Source: a virus
DNA: 25,732 nucleotides
Virus record (IMG/VR): IMGVR_UViG_3300046167_000120
Coordinates: 1 to 25,732 of that record
Direction: 5' to 3' (one strand)
The position numbers were made by a program, and so were the translations under genes. The notes below the pieces were generated by a model. That model was not told the DNA's origin, ran no database searches, and was given only the letters and a program-made list of their open reading frames with translations. Positions 1 through 8,904 of this stretch are shown here, piece by piece. Within the stretch, counting starts at the first letter, position 1; the number at the start of each line of letters is the position of its first letter.

Positions 1-1
1 G

Positions 2-1339
2 CAAGGCGTTGATATCTTAAATCAATTTGCTGGCGGTGGCGGTAGCTACAATATTCCTAATGGTGGATTTGCTAGACCTGTTGCAACAACAGACCCAACT
101 TACAGAAGTGGTTATGACTATGCGCGTTCTATAGCTGGTGGTATGCCAATGTCACAAGTTATTGCACCAGGCGTAAGTTATTCACCAGAACAACCAGGTG
201 GTTATACACAAGCAGATCTAAATATAGCTGCTGGCATAACTCCACCTCCACCTGTATATACAGAACCTGATGATCCTAGCTTTTTTGGAACTGGTATCGG
301 TGGCGTAACAATACCTGGCGGCAGAGTAGATAAGATGCCTCCATTAAGAAACATTTTTAGCGCTGGTGTTGGCGGTGGGGGTAGAGATAAAGACTCAGTA
401 GTACCAATACCTCCAGTACAAGTACCACCACAAGAGTTTGATATAGAGCAGATTCGTCAAGATATAGCTGATTCAGGAATAGACTTTACTAACTTGTTTG
501 GGTTGCCACAAGCACCAGACTTATCGCAGTTTGTAACTAAAGATGATTTGCCTAATGGTAGAGATTTTTCTATAGAAAATTTAGATCTTCCAGATTTCAA
601 TGAGTTTGCATTAAGAAAAGATTTACCTGTTTACCAAGAGCCTGATTTATCACAGTTTGTTACTAAACAAGACTTACCATCATTAATACCTGACGTTCCT
701 ACTGGTAGAGATTTTTCTATAGAAAATTTAAATCTTCCTGACTTTAGCGAGTTTGCTCTGAGGAAAGACTTACCAGTATATCAAGAGCCAGACTTATCTG
801 GGTTCGCAAGAATAGAAGATTTGCCTACAGTACCTACATTTGATAGAGAGTCTTTAATTAGAGATATTAGAAGTGGGATTGATATACCAAAACCACCATC
901 AATAGACAGACAATCGTTGATAGAAGATATAAGAAGCGGTATCGAATTACCATCTTACCAAGCTCCTGACCTGTCTGGTTTTGCGAGAATAGAAGATCTG
1001 CCTACATTCAATCCAGACGAGCTTAGGCAGGATATATTAATGTCTTTACCTGAACAGAAGATGCAAGACTTATCTGGTTTTATGACACAAGATGATATTA
1101 ACAAAGCTATAGCTGGTATAGATATACCAACTTATCAAGCTCCAGACTTATCTGGTTTTGTGACTCAAGCAGATATTAATAAAGCTATCTCTGGAATTAA
1201 TATGCCAACTTATGAACAGCCAGACCTATCTGCGTATGACACAAGAATTGCTGAATTAGAACAAAGTTTAGCAGCATTACAACAACCAACAGGCGGTAGG
1301 TTTTCAGTAAATCAACCACAAGTAAGGGGATTATTCTAA
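2..1339 (+). CDS. Repeat-rich virion-region protein, 5' truncated
   Basis: The frame is open from base 2, so the gene starts before the window; 445 residues are visible. I do not recognise the family. The N-terminal visible part is rich in Gly, Pro and Asn. The middle and C-terminal parts are built of degenerate repeats around a PDLSxF core followed by a charged segment and LP, for example PDLSQFVTKDDLP, PDLSGFARIEDLP and PDLSGFVTQADIN. One 49-residue unit containing GRDFSIENL is duplicated. The last 30 residues look helical. It abuts the next gene (stop TAA, then ATG). Its place just before the scaffold suggests a structural or portal-associated protein, and the repeats suggest an extended rod or fibre. 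That role is inference. Confidence 0.75.
   Translation, partial: QGVDILNQFAGGGGSYNIPNGGFARPVATTDPTYRSGYDYARSIAGGMPMSQVIAPGVSYSPEQPGGYTQADLNIAAGITPPPPVYTEPDDPSFFGTGIGGVTIPGGRVDKMPPLRNIFSAGVGGGGRDKDSVVPIPPVQVPPQEFDIEQIRQDIADSGIDFTNLFGLPQAPDLSQFVTKDDLPNGRDFSIENLDLPDFNEFALRKDLPVYQEPDLSQFVTKQDLPSLIPDVPTGRDFSIENLNLPDFSEFALRKDLPVYQEPDLSGFARIEDLPTVPTFDRESLIRDIRSGIDIPKPPSIDRQSLIEDIRSGIELPSYQAPDLSGFARIEDLPTFNPDELRQDILMSLPEQKMQDLSGFMTQDDINKAIAGIDIPTYQAPDLSGFVTQADINKAISGINMPTYEQPDLSAYDTRIAELEQSLAALQQPTGGRFSVNQPQVRGLF
557..730 (+). repeat. Direct repeat inside the first gene (147-base unit)
   Basis: A 27-base sequence beginning GGTAGAGATTTTTC is identical at 557-583 and 704-730. The bases after each copy also match closely, giving a 49-codon repeat. 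The identity includes third codon positions, which suggests a recent duplication rather than selection on protein alone. Confidence 0.8.
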
Positions 1340-1606
1340 ATGTCAGTAACACACGAAGAAGTAGTTAAGGCTGCACAAGCCGAGCAAATATTAACATCTG
1401 ATGTTTTTAAAGAAGCAGTAGAGAATTTAAAACAAGAATATATAACACATTGGTTAAACTCAAGAGAGATAGCTGATGTTAATGCCAGAGAAGATATCCA
1501 CAGGTCTTTATTACTATTACCAGAGGTTGAAAGACATCTGCGTATCATTGCTGAGAAAGGTAAACTCACACAAGCTAATATTAACAAAATTAGAAATATT
1601 GGTTAA
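1340..1606 (+). CDS. Small conserved phage protein upstream of scaffold
   Basis: This is an 88-residue protein, mostly charged and probably helical, starting MSVTHEEVVKAAQAEQIL. It begins directly after the stop of the preceding gene, so translation is probably coupled. Proteins of this size and character often sit between portal and scaffold genes in marine podovirus-like genomes, but I cannot name the family. It has no signal peptide, membrane segment or catalytic motif that I can see. A head-assembly role is inferred only from position. Confidence 0.7.
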   Translation: MSVTHEEVVKAAQAEQILTSDVFKEAVENLKQEYITHWLNSREIADVNAREDIHRSLLLLPEVERHLRIIAEKGKLTQANINKIRNIG

Positions 1607-1631
1607 ACCTTCCCTTTTTACACATTATTAA

Positions 1632-1658
1632 GCTAAAATACTCTTAAATACATAAGGA
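1632..1658 (+). promoter_or_regulatory. Possible promoter -10 and strong RBS of scaffold gene
   Basis: The 61-base gap before the scaffold gene holds GCTAAAAT (1632-1639), which recurs at 3686-3693 before another gene. A T-rich CTTCCCTTTTT-like stretch lies upstream in both places. TAAAAT at 1634-1639 fits a -10 box, but I see no well-spaced -35 box. AAGGAG at 1653-1658 is a strong ribosome-binding site for the ATG at 1668. Confidence 0.4.
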
Positions 1659-1667
1659 GTATTTATT

Positions 1668-2678
1668 ATGGCAATAACGGATAAACCGACTGCTTTACAA
1701 ACTGATAAGGAAATTACTGCCTCGATGTTTGAAAGTTTTTTAACCCCTGAAGAGGATAAGGTTGAAGAAGCGGTCACAGAAACAGAAGAAGTAGTAGAAG
1801 AAGTCATCGAAGATGATTCTGAAATTGTTGATGAAGAAATTGATCAGGAAATTGCAGATGAGTTGGAAGATGACGATGAAGAAGAACTGGATGAAGAACA
1901 AACAGATGTTGAAGAGGAAGCTCCGCAACTTCAAACATTTACTGTAAAGGTAGATGGCCAAGAGGTAGAAGTCACGCAAGAGGAACTCGTCAACGGATAT
2001 TCTCGTCAGCAAGATTATACGCGTAAAACACAAGAACTCTCTCAACAGCGTAAAACTATTGAGCAGCAGCAAGCAGAGTTAGCGCAAAGAGATGCGATTT
2101 ATTCGCAGTTGTTACCGAAGATGGAGGCCCAGTTAAAGGGCGAATTGGCTAACGAACCAGATTGGAACACTTTATATGAAGATGATCCTGTTGGTTATGT
2201 TCGCGAAAAGCAACTTTGGGATGAAAAGAAAGAAAAGCTAACCGCAGTTAGTGCTGAACAACAAAGGCTTCAACAAGAAGCACAAGTTAAACAGCAAGCA
2301 CAAATTCAACAAATAGTTGAATATGGTCAGCAGAAGCTTTTGGAAATTATCCCTGAATGGCAAAATCAAGAGATTGCGTCACAAGAAAAAGCAGCTATTA
2401 GCGAATATGCCGTGAATACTTTAGGTTATACACCTCAAGAAATTCAACAGGTTTATGATTATCGTGCATTGCTTGGTTTAAGAAACGCTTGGTTAAACTC
2501 TAAAACAGTTGAAGCCACGAAGAAGAAACCAACACAAAAAGCACCAGCAAGAGTGGCTAGACCTGGAACGACTAACCGACCTAAATCGGCAGCACCTGTG
2601 AAGAAAGCAAAACAAACATTAGCAAAAACTGGAAGAGTCCAGGATGCTGCTAAAGTTTTTGAACAATTTTTAAAATAA
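1668..2678 (+). CDS. Capsid scaffolding protein
   Basis: This 336-residue protein would guide assembly of the prohead and leave or be degraded before DNA packaging. The layout is typical of scaffolds. A strongly acidic stretch of Glu and Asp covers about residues 25-85. A conserved phage segment follows (FTVKVDGQEVEVTQEELVNG, about 91-110), then a Gln/Glu/Lys-rich coiled coil to about residue 235. The C-terminal tail, from about residue 283, is basic with many Lys, Arg, Pro and Ala, as expected for the part that grips the capsid protein. It lies directly before the major capsid gene, which supports the call. The start is fixed by AAGGAG ten bases upstream. Confidence 0.85.
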   Translation: MAITDKPTALQTDKEITASMFESFLTPEEDKVEEAVTETEEVVEEVIEDDSEIVDEEIDQEIADELEDDDEEELDEEQTDVEEEAPQLQTFTVKVDGQEVEVTQEELVNGYSRQQDYTRKTQELSQQRKTIEQQQAELAQRDAIYSQLLPKMEAQLKGELANEPDWNTLYEDDPVGYVREKQLWDEKKEKLTAVSAEQQRLQQEAQVKQQAQIQQIVEYGQQKLLEIIPEWQNQEIASQEKAAISEYAVNTLGYTPQEIQQVYDYRALLGLRNAWLNSKTVEATKKKPTQKAPARVARPGTTNRPKSAAPVKKAKQTLAKTGRVQDAAKVFEQFLK

Positions 2679-2702
2679 TTTTATTTATACAGGAGTATAA
2701 GA

Positions 2703-3638
2703 ATGGCTAAAGTAACTAACGCCTTTGACACATATTCGGCAACAGCTGACAGAGAAGATTTAAGTAATATCATTTACAACATCTCTCCAATGCAGACACC
2801 ATTTATGTCATCAATTGGTAAACGAAATATTAATAACGTAGTGTTTGATTGGCAAACAGAATCATTACCTACACCTAGTGCTGCTGGTCAGTTAGAAGGT
2901 TTTGAACTATCAAGATCTGCTGCTACAGCTACAACTAGAGTAAGTAATGTTGCAATGATCTCAAAAAGAGATGCAACTGTAACTGGCTCACAAGACGCTT
3001 CAGACCCAGCTGGTAAGAGATCAGAAATGGCTCACCAATTAGCTATTATGTCTAAAGCTTTGAAAAGAGACATGGAAGAAGCTTTATGTCAAAAAGGTGC
3101 TAAGACAACTGGTGACGCTACAACAGCTAGGGTAACTGGTGGTTTTGAATCATGGATTACATCTAACGACTCAAGAGGTACTTCAGGTGCTTCAACAGGT
3201 GGTGGTGCAGCTCCAACAGACGGAACTCAAAGAGCTTTAACTGAAACTCTATTGAAAGACACTCTACAACTTTGCTTTGAGAATGGCGGAGAGCCTTCAA
3301 TGGCAATTTGTGGACCACATAACAAACAAGTTATTTCTGGTTTCACAGGTAGAACACAAGCTAGACAAATGATTGATGCAAATACTGTAGAAGCTTCAGT
3401 ATCTGTTTACTCATCTGATTTTGGTGAACTAAAAATCGTTCCATCAAACAGATCAAGAGAAAGATCATTACTATTAGTAGATCCAGAGTTTGCTAAAGTA
3501 TCTTACCTAAGAGACTTTAAAACTGTTGATATTGCTACAATAGGCGATGCTGAAACAAAAATGATTGTTGTTGAGTACGGATTAGAAGTATCTAACGAAG
3601 CTGCTCACGGAGTCGTTGCTGATTTATCAACTTCATAA
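2703..3638 (+). CDS. Major capsid protein (DUF5309/SU10-like)
   Basis: This 311-residue protein forms the capsid shell, presumably with the HK97 fold. The N-terminal pattern (FDTYSATADREDLSNIIYNISPMQTPFMSSIGK) and the segment KRDMEEALCQKG near residue 120 match the DUF5309 family that includes the SU10-like capsid protein. A Gly/Ser/Thr-rich loop (about 150-180) could be surface-exposed. It has no separate prohead protease or signal peptide. AGGAG lies just upstream of its ATG. A strong terminator follows, so scaffold and capsid genes probably form one high-output transcript. Confidence 0.88.
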   Translation: MAKVTNAFDTYSATADREDLSNIIYNISPMQTPFMSSIGKRNINNVVFDWQTESLPTPSAAGQLEGFELSRSAATATTRVSNVAMISKRDATVTGSQDASDPAGKRSEMAHQLAIMSKALKRDMEEALCQKGAKTTGDATTARVTGGFESWITSNDSRGTSGASTGGGAAPTDGTQRALTETLLKDTLQLCFENGGEPSMAICGPHNKQVISGFTGRTQARQMIDANTVEASVSVYSSDFGELKIVPSNRSRERSLLLVDPEFAKVSYLRDFKTVDIATIGDAETKMIVVEYGLEVSNEAAHGVVADLSTS

Positions 3639-3654
3639 GTTTATTAATTAGCTT

Positions 3655-3683
3655 AAAGGGAAGTTTCGGCTTCCCTTTTTTTT
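3655..3683 (+). terminator. Intrinsic terminator after the capsid gene
   Basis: AAAGGGAAG (3655-3663) pairs perfectly with CTTCCCTTT (3670-3678) around the loop TTTCGG. The stem runs into an eight-T tract (3676-3683). This is a textbook rho-independent terminator in the + direction. Confidence 0.93.
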
Positions 3684-3684
3684 G

Positions 3685-3693
3685 TGCTAAAAT
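3685..3693 (+). promoter_or_regulatory. Extended -10 promoter; transcript may be leaderless
   Basis: TGCTAAAAT follows the terminator directly and fits an extended -10 box (TG-n-TAAAAT). Its last base is six bases before the ATG at 3700, so transcription would begin at or next to the start codon. No ribosome-binding site is present in that short gap. The promoter call is inference. Confidence 0.5.
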
Positions 3694-3699
3694 CTGTCT

Positions 3700-3990
3700 A
3701 TGGCAAAGACTACATTAATAGATCACAAGAAAGGCTTTAAGTCTGTATTCGCAACAGAAGATGATAAAGTTGTGTATCACACAAAGCAGGATATACAGCC
3801 AACTTTAGACTATGTAAAAACACTTTCTGAATATACGCCTGGTAAAGATTTACGCCATGTTGCAGAAATACCTATGGTAGTATATCAAAGAGCAGTCCGA
3901 GAAGGATGGGCGCAAGATTCTGCACAATGGAAAAAATGGCTAAACCATTCAGATAACAAACCATTTAGAACATGGAAAGGTAAAGTATGA
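3700..3990 (+). CDS. Conserved protein downstream of capsid gene
   Basis: This 96-residue protein has a conserved look that I associate with marine phage genomes at this position (VVYHTKQDIQPTLDYVK, then LRHVAEIPMVVYQRAVREGW, then a C-terminal NKPFRTWKGKV). The function is unknown. It lacks a ribosome-binding site and may be translated from a leaderless message. The stop overlaps the next start by four bases (ATGA), so the two are probably translationally coupled. A head-completion or decoration role is possible from the position only. Confidence 0.75.
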   Translation: MAKTTLIDHKKGFKSVFATEDDKVVYHTKQDIQPTLDYVKTLSEYTPGKDLRHVAEIPMVVYQRAVREGWAQDSAQWKKWLNHSDNKPFRTWKGKV

Positions 3991-4637
3991 CATACGATGA
4001 ATTAAAAACTAATATCGCAAACTTCTTAAACAGGTCTGATTTAACAGATCAGTTAGACTTCTTTATTGATGCAACTGAATCAGAGTTTAATAGAAGATTA
4101 AGAAACAAAGACATGGTAAAACGTGCTACTGCCACAGCAGATGGACAGTATATGAGCTTACCTACTGATTGGTTAGAAGCAATTAATATAGAGATAACAT
4201 CAAACGACTTTAGACCATTATTCCAACAATCAATAGAATCATTAGATGTCTATAGAAAAGCTAATAATAATGTTACTGGTCAACCTATTTACTATGCGAT
4301 TGTAGATAACTCATTAGAGTTAGCACCTACCCCTGACTCAAGTTATACGCTACAATTAACATACTATGGCACTATAGATGCACTAAGCAGTTCTAATACA
4401 ACGAACTTTATATCCACAGGATATCCAGATGCTTACTTGTATGGTGCTTTAAAACACGCTTCTATCTATCTAATGGAAGATGAAAGAGTGCCGTTATTTA
4501 CAGCACAATTTGAGAAAGCATTAGAAGAGATGAGAATGGAACAAGAGAAAGCAGAGTTTGGCAAAGGATCTCTAATGCAAAGAAGAAGAACTTATGGCAA
4601 GTCTGGTAAAAACATTTATTATTGGAATAATAATTAG
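3987..4637 (+). CDS. Head-tail adaptor protein (SU10-adaptor-like)
   Basis: This 216-residue protein should form the ring that joins the portal to the tail. The N-terminal helical part (MTYDELKTNIANFLNRSDLTDQ and FIDATESEFNRRLR) is followed by the segment YMSLPTDWLEAINIEI, and the C-terminal third is helical with YPDAYLYGALKHASIYLMED. This matches the adaptor family described for SU10-like phages and is reminiscent of tail tubular protein A. Its place after the capsid gene and before tail genes agrees. It overlaps the preceding gene by four bases. Confidence 0.75.
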   Translation: MTYDELKTNIANFLNRSDLTDQLDFFIDATESEFNRRLRNKDMVKRATATADGQYMSLPTDWLEAINIEITSNDFRPLFQQSIESLDVYRKANNNVTGQPIYYAIVDNSLELAPTPDSSYTLQLTYYGTIDALSSSNTTNFISTGYPDAYLYGALKHASIYLMEDERVPLFTAQFEKALEEMRMEQEKAEFGKGSLMQRRRTYGKSGKNIYYWNNN

Positions 4638-4645
4638 GAGACAAT

Positions 4646-5038
4646 ATGGCTGGATTTAGTGATTACTTAGAAGATAAAGTATTAGACCATGTATTTGGTG
4701 GTAATGCTTATACTGCACCAGGAACATTATATGTTGCTTTATATACTGTAGCACCAACAGACACAGGCGGTGGTACTGAAGTAACTGGCGGTGCATATGC
4801 AAGACAATCAGGAGCATTTACTGTTTCTGGTACAAACCCAACAACAGCTACTAATTCAGCTGCAATAGAATATCCAACAGCTACAGCTGACTATGGAACT
4901 GTGGTTGCAGTTGGTATTTTAGACGCTTCATCAAGCGGCAATCTATTAGCTTATGCAAACTTAACAACATCTAAAACTGTAAGTTCAGGCGATGTATTTA
5001 GATTTGATGCTGGCGACTTAGATATAACATTAGCTTAA
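4646..5038 (+). CDS. Gp80-like phage tail protein
   Basis: This 130-residue protein begins with a short amphipathic segment (GFSDYLEDKVLDHVFGGNAY), followed by LYVALYTVAPTDTGGGTEV and a Gly/Thr/Ser-rich beta-strand region ending in FRFDAGDLDITLA. The pattern matches a family of small tail or minor virion proteins named after mycobacteriophage Gp80. A good ribosome-binding site (TAGGAGACAAT) precedes the ATG. The exact place in the virion is unknown; tail tip or fibre attachment are both possible. Confidence 0.65.
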   Translation: MAGFSDYLEDKVLDHVFGGNAYTAPGTLYVALYTVAPTDTGGGTEVTGGAYARQSGAFTVSGTNPTTATNSAAIEYPTATADYGTVVAVGILDASSSGNLLAYANLTTSKTVSSGDVFRFDAGDLDITLA

Positions 5039-5042
5039 CAAC

Positions 5043-5708
5043 ATGGCCTCAATAGGCTACGGATTATATGGTTACGGTAATGCCGATTATGGTACTCCTG
5101 TATATCATTTTGGCGCAGCCACAATAGCACAAACCTCATCTGCAACAGCGGATGGTAGATTTGTTATTGTTGGTGAATCTACTATAGCAGCAGTTTCAGA
5201 CACTACCGCAACAGGTAGATTCGTAATTACAGGCGCTTCTGTAATAGCATCAACTTCAGGATTTACCGCAGAAAGCTCACTTATACATGATGGTGTAGCT
5301 ACTATAGCTACTACATCTGGAGCATCCGCAGTAGGCACACAAATAGACTTAGGGTCTGCAACGATAGCAGCAACATCCAATGTAATAGCTACAGGTACAC
5401 AAATAGATCGTGGTGTAGTCTTTGGACCAGCAGTATCAGACATGACTGCTACTGGTAGGTTTACTGTAGTTGGAGAAGCTTTATTTGCACAAACAAGTGG
5501 GTTTGATGCAATAGGTGGTATTGTTTATAGAGGTGCTACCACAATTACACAAACAAGTGGATTAAATGCTATTGGTGGTCTAAAATGGGAAGATATAATT
5601 GTTCCTGATGATACTTGGACCGATCAAATAGTAGCAGGCGAAACCTGGACAGAACAATCTAATCCAGATACATCATGGACAACATTAGGCGAACAAGACG
5701 CAGCTTAA
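5043..5708 (+). CDS. Repetitive beta-rich virion protein with Trp-rich tail
   Basis: The 221 residues fall into three parts: a Tyr/Gly-rich head (residues 1-23), eight back-to-back repeats of exactly 20 residues (24-183), and a tail with the spaced tryptophan motif TWTDQ, TWTEQ, SWTTL. The repeat core is GxATIAxTSxxxAxGxxIxx. The even spacing suggests a beta-solenoid or stacked strands. I do not recognise a named family. It lies between a Gp80-like protein and the long tail fibre, so it is probably part of a tail appendage. It has no clear ribosome-binding site and starts five bases after the previous stop. Confidence 0.7.
   Translation: MASIGYGLYGYGNADYGTPVYHFGAATIAQTSSATADGRFVIVGESTIAAVSDTTATGRFVITGASVIASTSGFTAESSLIHDGVATIATTSGASAVGTQIDLGSATIAATSNVIATGTQIDRGVVFGPAVSDMTATGRFTVVGEALFAQTSGFDAIGGIVYRGATTITQTSGLNAIGGLKWEDIIVPDDTWTDQIVAGETWTEQSNPDTSWTTLGEQDAA
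5112..5591 (+). repeat. Eight tandem 60-base (20-codon) repeats
   Basis: Residues 24-183 of the protein divide into eight units of 20 with no insertion or deletion. Each opens with Gly and carries a hydrophobic strand, a TS or VS pair, and Gly near position 15. Sequence identity between units is partial. Confidence 0.8.
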
Positions 5709-5721
5709 AGGATAAAATTTT

Positions 5722-8625
5722 ATGGCAGATACATTTACAACGAATTTAAACTTAACTAAACCAGAAGTAGGAGCATCCACAGATACTTGGGGAACAAAGC
5801 TAAACGCTGACCTTGATACTGTTGACGGATTATTTAGCTCTACTGGTACTTCGGTAGCTATGAACTTAGACGGAGCAGTTATAGACAGCTCTGTCATTGG
5901 TGGTACTACAGCAGCCGCAGGATCATTCACAACTCTATCAGCAAGTACATCTATAACAGGCACACTTGCTACAGCAGCACAACCTAATATTACAAGTGTT
6001 GGTACTCTTACAGGTTTAACAACTACAGGCGATATTAACTTTGGCGATGATGACAAAGCTATCTTTGGAGCTGGTTCAGATTTACAGATTTATCATAATG
6101 GTACGCATAGCTATGTAAGCGACCAAGGCACTGGTAGTTTATTTTTACAGTCAAGTGGTACTGTTTTTATTCAAAATTCTGGAGGAACGGCAAACTACTT
6201 CAAAGGCACTGATGGCGGAGCAGCGGAATTGTTCCACAATGGTTCTTCTAAACTAGCCACAACCTCAACAGGCATAGACGTAACAGGTACAGCAGTAACA
6301 GATGGTCTTACAGTAGCAGGTAACGTGTCAGTAGATGGTGGAACAATTAAACTTGATGGTAATTATCCAACTGGTACACACAACACAGCTTTAGGTGATA
6401 ATGCTTTAGATAGTTTAACAACTGGTGGTAATTATAATGTTGCTATAGGTCATTCTTCTTTAACAGCAAATACAAGTGGTGAAAGAAACGTAGGTGTGGG
6501 TAGAACCTCATTAAATAATAATACTACAGGTAGTTACAATAGTGCTTTAGGTATGTCATCATTAGTTGCAAACACAACTGGTAGTTATAATACTGCTGTA
6601 GGTCAAGCATCTTTAGATGCAAATACCACTGCATCAAACAACACAGCAGTAGGTTATGCATCTTTAGGAGCAAACACTACAGGTACTCAAAATACAGCAG
6701 TTGGTTCTTTAGCTCTTGATGCTAATACCACGGCTTCTAATAACACTGCTTTCGGTTACGCAGGTTTAGGAGCAAATACAACTGGTGCTGCAAATACAGC
6801 AGTAGGAGGAGGTGCTTTATCTAGTAATACAACTGCGAGTAATAATACTGCTGTAGGAGAAAGTGCTTTATTAGTAAACACTACAGGTCATCAATCTGTA
6901 GCAATAGGTTCAGGTGCTTTATCATCTAATACCACAGCTCATAGTAATACAGCAGTTGGATATCATGCTTTAAATGATAATACTACAGGAACATTAAATA
7001 CAGCAATTGGTACTTTTACATTAGATGTCAACACCACAGGAGATAGCAATACTGGTTTAGGATATGGTGCTTTAAGCGAAAACACTACAGCTTCTAATAA
7101 CACTGCTGTTGGTCATCTTGCTTTACTATCAAACACTACAGGTGCTGAAAATACTGCTATAGGAGTTAATGTTTTAGACTCCAATACAACAGCTTCAAAC
7201 AATGTAGGAGTTGGTCATAACGTATTAGCAGCAAACACCACAGGTACAAGAAACACTTCAATAGGTGCTTACTCATTAGATGCTAATACGACTGCAAGTG
7301 ATAATACTGCTATAGGTTATCAAGCACTTTCAGCACTTACTACAGGTGTTGCTAATACAGTATTAGGTTCACAAGCATTAGATGCTTCAAGTACTGGTAC
7401 TGAAAATGTTGCTATCGGTTATAGAGCATTAAGCTCAGATACAAAAGGACAAAGAAGTGTAGCTATAGGTAACGAGGCTTTATTTAGCCAAAACAGTACA
7501 TCAGCAACTAACCTTTATAATGTTGGTGTTGGTTTCCAAGCAATGTATACAAACACTACAGGAGCTTCAAATACAGCAGTTGGTGGTTTAGCATTGGATG
7601 CTAATACAACAGGTATAGCAAATAATGCAGTTGGTAAAAGTGCTTTGACAGCTAATACTACAGGAAACTTTAATAATGCTTTAGGAGAATCTGCACTATT
7701 ATCTAATACAACAGGTGCTTCAAATATAGCGATAGGTGGTTCAGCTTTAAGAGAAAACACTACAGCATCTAACAATACAGGCGTTGGAGAATCTGCCTTA
7801 AGAGCAAACACTACAGCATCTAACAACACAGCAGTAGGTCATTCTGCTTTACGAGCAACTACTACAGGTCACAGCAACACTGCAGTTGGTTACAATGCAA
7901 TGGGGACTAGTTCCACAGCTACTAGTAACTCAGCATTTGGTCTTAACGCAGGAGCAGGTCTTACTACAGGAACTCTTAATGTTCATGTTGGTAGAGACTC
8001 TGGAGGTGGAGTAACAACTGGTAGTTCTAACGTAACGATAGGGTACTTAGCAGGAAACTATGGGACATCTGTAACCACAGGCGGCGGTAACGTGCTTATC
8101 GGACCATACACTGCTCCCATTGATGGTACAGCATCTCAACAACACGGATTAGGTTATAACATTGACTGTGCTGCAAACTTTACAACTTTAGGTAATAACA
8201 CTGCTGATAGTAGATTGGCACATGGCGGAACATCTTGGGCAGCAGTTTCTGACATAAGAGTTAAAAAAGATATAAAAGATGCTGAAGCAGGATTAAGTTT
8301 TATAAACGACTTAAGACCAGTAACTTTTAATTACAAAACTAAAGGCGAAATACCTGAAGAATTTAATGGTTATGAAGAAGGCTCTACAGAAACATATAAA
8401 AATGAAAAAACTCAACATGGTTTTATAGCACAAGAAGTTAAAAAAGTTATTGATAATCATGATGAAATTACTGATGGGTTTAAAATGTGGCACACATTAG
8501 ACCATACAGGACAACAAGAAATTGCTGAGGGTTATTTAATACCAATTTTAACTAAAGCAGTACAAGAACTGTCTACAACAGTAGATGAATTAAAAGCCGA
8601 AATACAAACTTTAAAAGGAGAATAA
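5722..8625 (+). CDS. Long tail fibre with 17-residue repeats and S74 chaperone
   Basis: This 967-residue protein is the probable receptor-binding fibre. The N-terminus ([21 protein letters not shown]) is a common phage tail-protein start that likely joins the fibre to the tail. A segment with [20 protein letters not shown] lies at about 116-135. From residue 221 to about 781 there are some 32 units of 17 residues with the consensus NTAVGxxALxxNTTGxx. The C-terminal 125 residues form an intramolecular chaperone (peptidase S74): SDIRVKKDI begins at Ser843-Asp844, the expected self-cleavage point, and HGFIAQEV follows. The chaperone trimerises the fibre and is then cut off. AAGGAT provides the ribosome-binding site. 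Confidence 0.9.
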   Translation: MADTFTTNLNLTKPEVGASTDTWGTKLNADLDTVDGLFSSTGTSVAMNLDGAVIDSSVIGGTTAAAGSFTTLSASTSITGTLATAAQPNITSVGTLTGLTTTGDINFGDDDKAIFGAGSDLQIYHNGTHSYVSDQGTGSLFLQSSGTVFIQNSGGTANYFKGTDGGAAELFHNGSSKLATTSTGIDVTGTAVTDGLTVAGNVSVDGGTIKLDGNYPTGTHNTALGDNALDSLTTGGNYNVAIGHSSLTANTSGERNVGVGRTSLNNNTTGSYNSALGMSSLVANTTGSYNTAVGQASLDANTTASNNTAVGYASLGANTTGTQNTAVGSLALDANTTASNNTAFGYAGLGANTTGAANTAVGGGALSSNTTASNNTAVGESALLVNTTGHQSVAIGSGALSSNTTAHSNTAVGYHALNDNTTGTLNTAIGTFTLDVNTTGDSNTGLGYGALSENTTASNNTAVGHLALLSNTTGAENTAIGVNVLDSNTTASNNVGVGHNVLAANTTGTRNTSIGAYSLDANTTASDNTAIGYQALSALTTGVANTVLGSQALDASSTGTENVAIGYRALSSDTKGQRSVAIGNEALFSQNSTSATNLYNVGVGFQAMYTNTTGASNTAVGGLALDANTTGIANNAVGKSALTANTTGNFNNALGESALLSNTTGASNIAIGGSALRENTTASNNTGVGESALRANTTASNNTAVGHSALRATTTGHSNTAVGYNAMGTSSTATSNSAFGLNAGAGLTTGTLNVHVGRDSGGGVTTGSSNVTIGYLAGNYGTSVTTGGGNVLIGPYTAPIDGTASQQHGLGYNIDCAANFTTLGNNTADSRLAHGGTSWAAVSDIRVKKDIKDAEAGLSFINDLRPVTFNYKTKGEIPEEFNGYEEGSTETYKNEKTQHGFIAQEVKKVIDNHDEITDGFKMWHTLDHTGQQEIAEGYLIPILTKAVQELSTTVDELKAEIQTLKGE
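6382..8064 (+). repeat. About 32 tandem 51-base repeats in the tail fibre
   Basis: Units begin with Asn (NTAVG, NVAIG and similar) and repeat every 17 codons. The first unit has one extra residue and one unit near residue 578 has four extra (NSTSATNLY region). Two subtypes, one with NTTASN and one with NTTG, alternate in places. DNA copies differ at many silent sites, so this is an old array. Confidence 0.9.
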
Positions 8626-8626
8626 T

Positions 8627-8902
8627 ATGGCACAAACAGTAAGCGAAGTCTTAACAGCAGCAACAGATAGCGTAACACTTATCAACGGTGTAAACGCTGG
8701 AACTTGGGATGTTGAAGGCATGGAGCAATCAGAAATCAACGAACTCGTACAAAGGAACGTAGACCACATAGAACTAGTCTTAGCCTATGCACCTGTTGAT
8801 GAAGATGACGATACTCCAGACGTAGCTGGTAGTTCAGATGATAAAACATCTTATACAACTGCGATCTCGACTGGTAAAAGCTACATATCATCCAATAGCT
8901 AA
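8627..8902 (+). CDS. Small acidic protein after the tail fibre
   Basis: This 91-residue protein has a helical N-terminal half (VLTAATDSVTLINGVNAG, then an EINELVQRNVDHIELVL helix) and an acidic, Ser/Thr-rich C-terminal half (VDEDDDTPDVAGSSDD). No known family is recognised with certainty. AAAGGAG lies just before the ATG, one base after the fibre stop. Its position suggests a fibre-assembly or minor tail protein, which is inference. Confidence 0.65.
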   Translation: MAQTVSEVLTAATDSVTLINGVNAGTWDVEGMEQSEINELVQRNVDHIELVLAYAPVDEDDDTPDVAGSSDDKTSYTTAISTGKSYISSNS

Positions 8903-8904
8903 AA

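Noticed and set aside
6382-8064. Possible CRISPR array or minisatellite
   Set aside because: The 51-base units are coding, in frame, variable at silent sites, and have no spacer structure.
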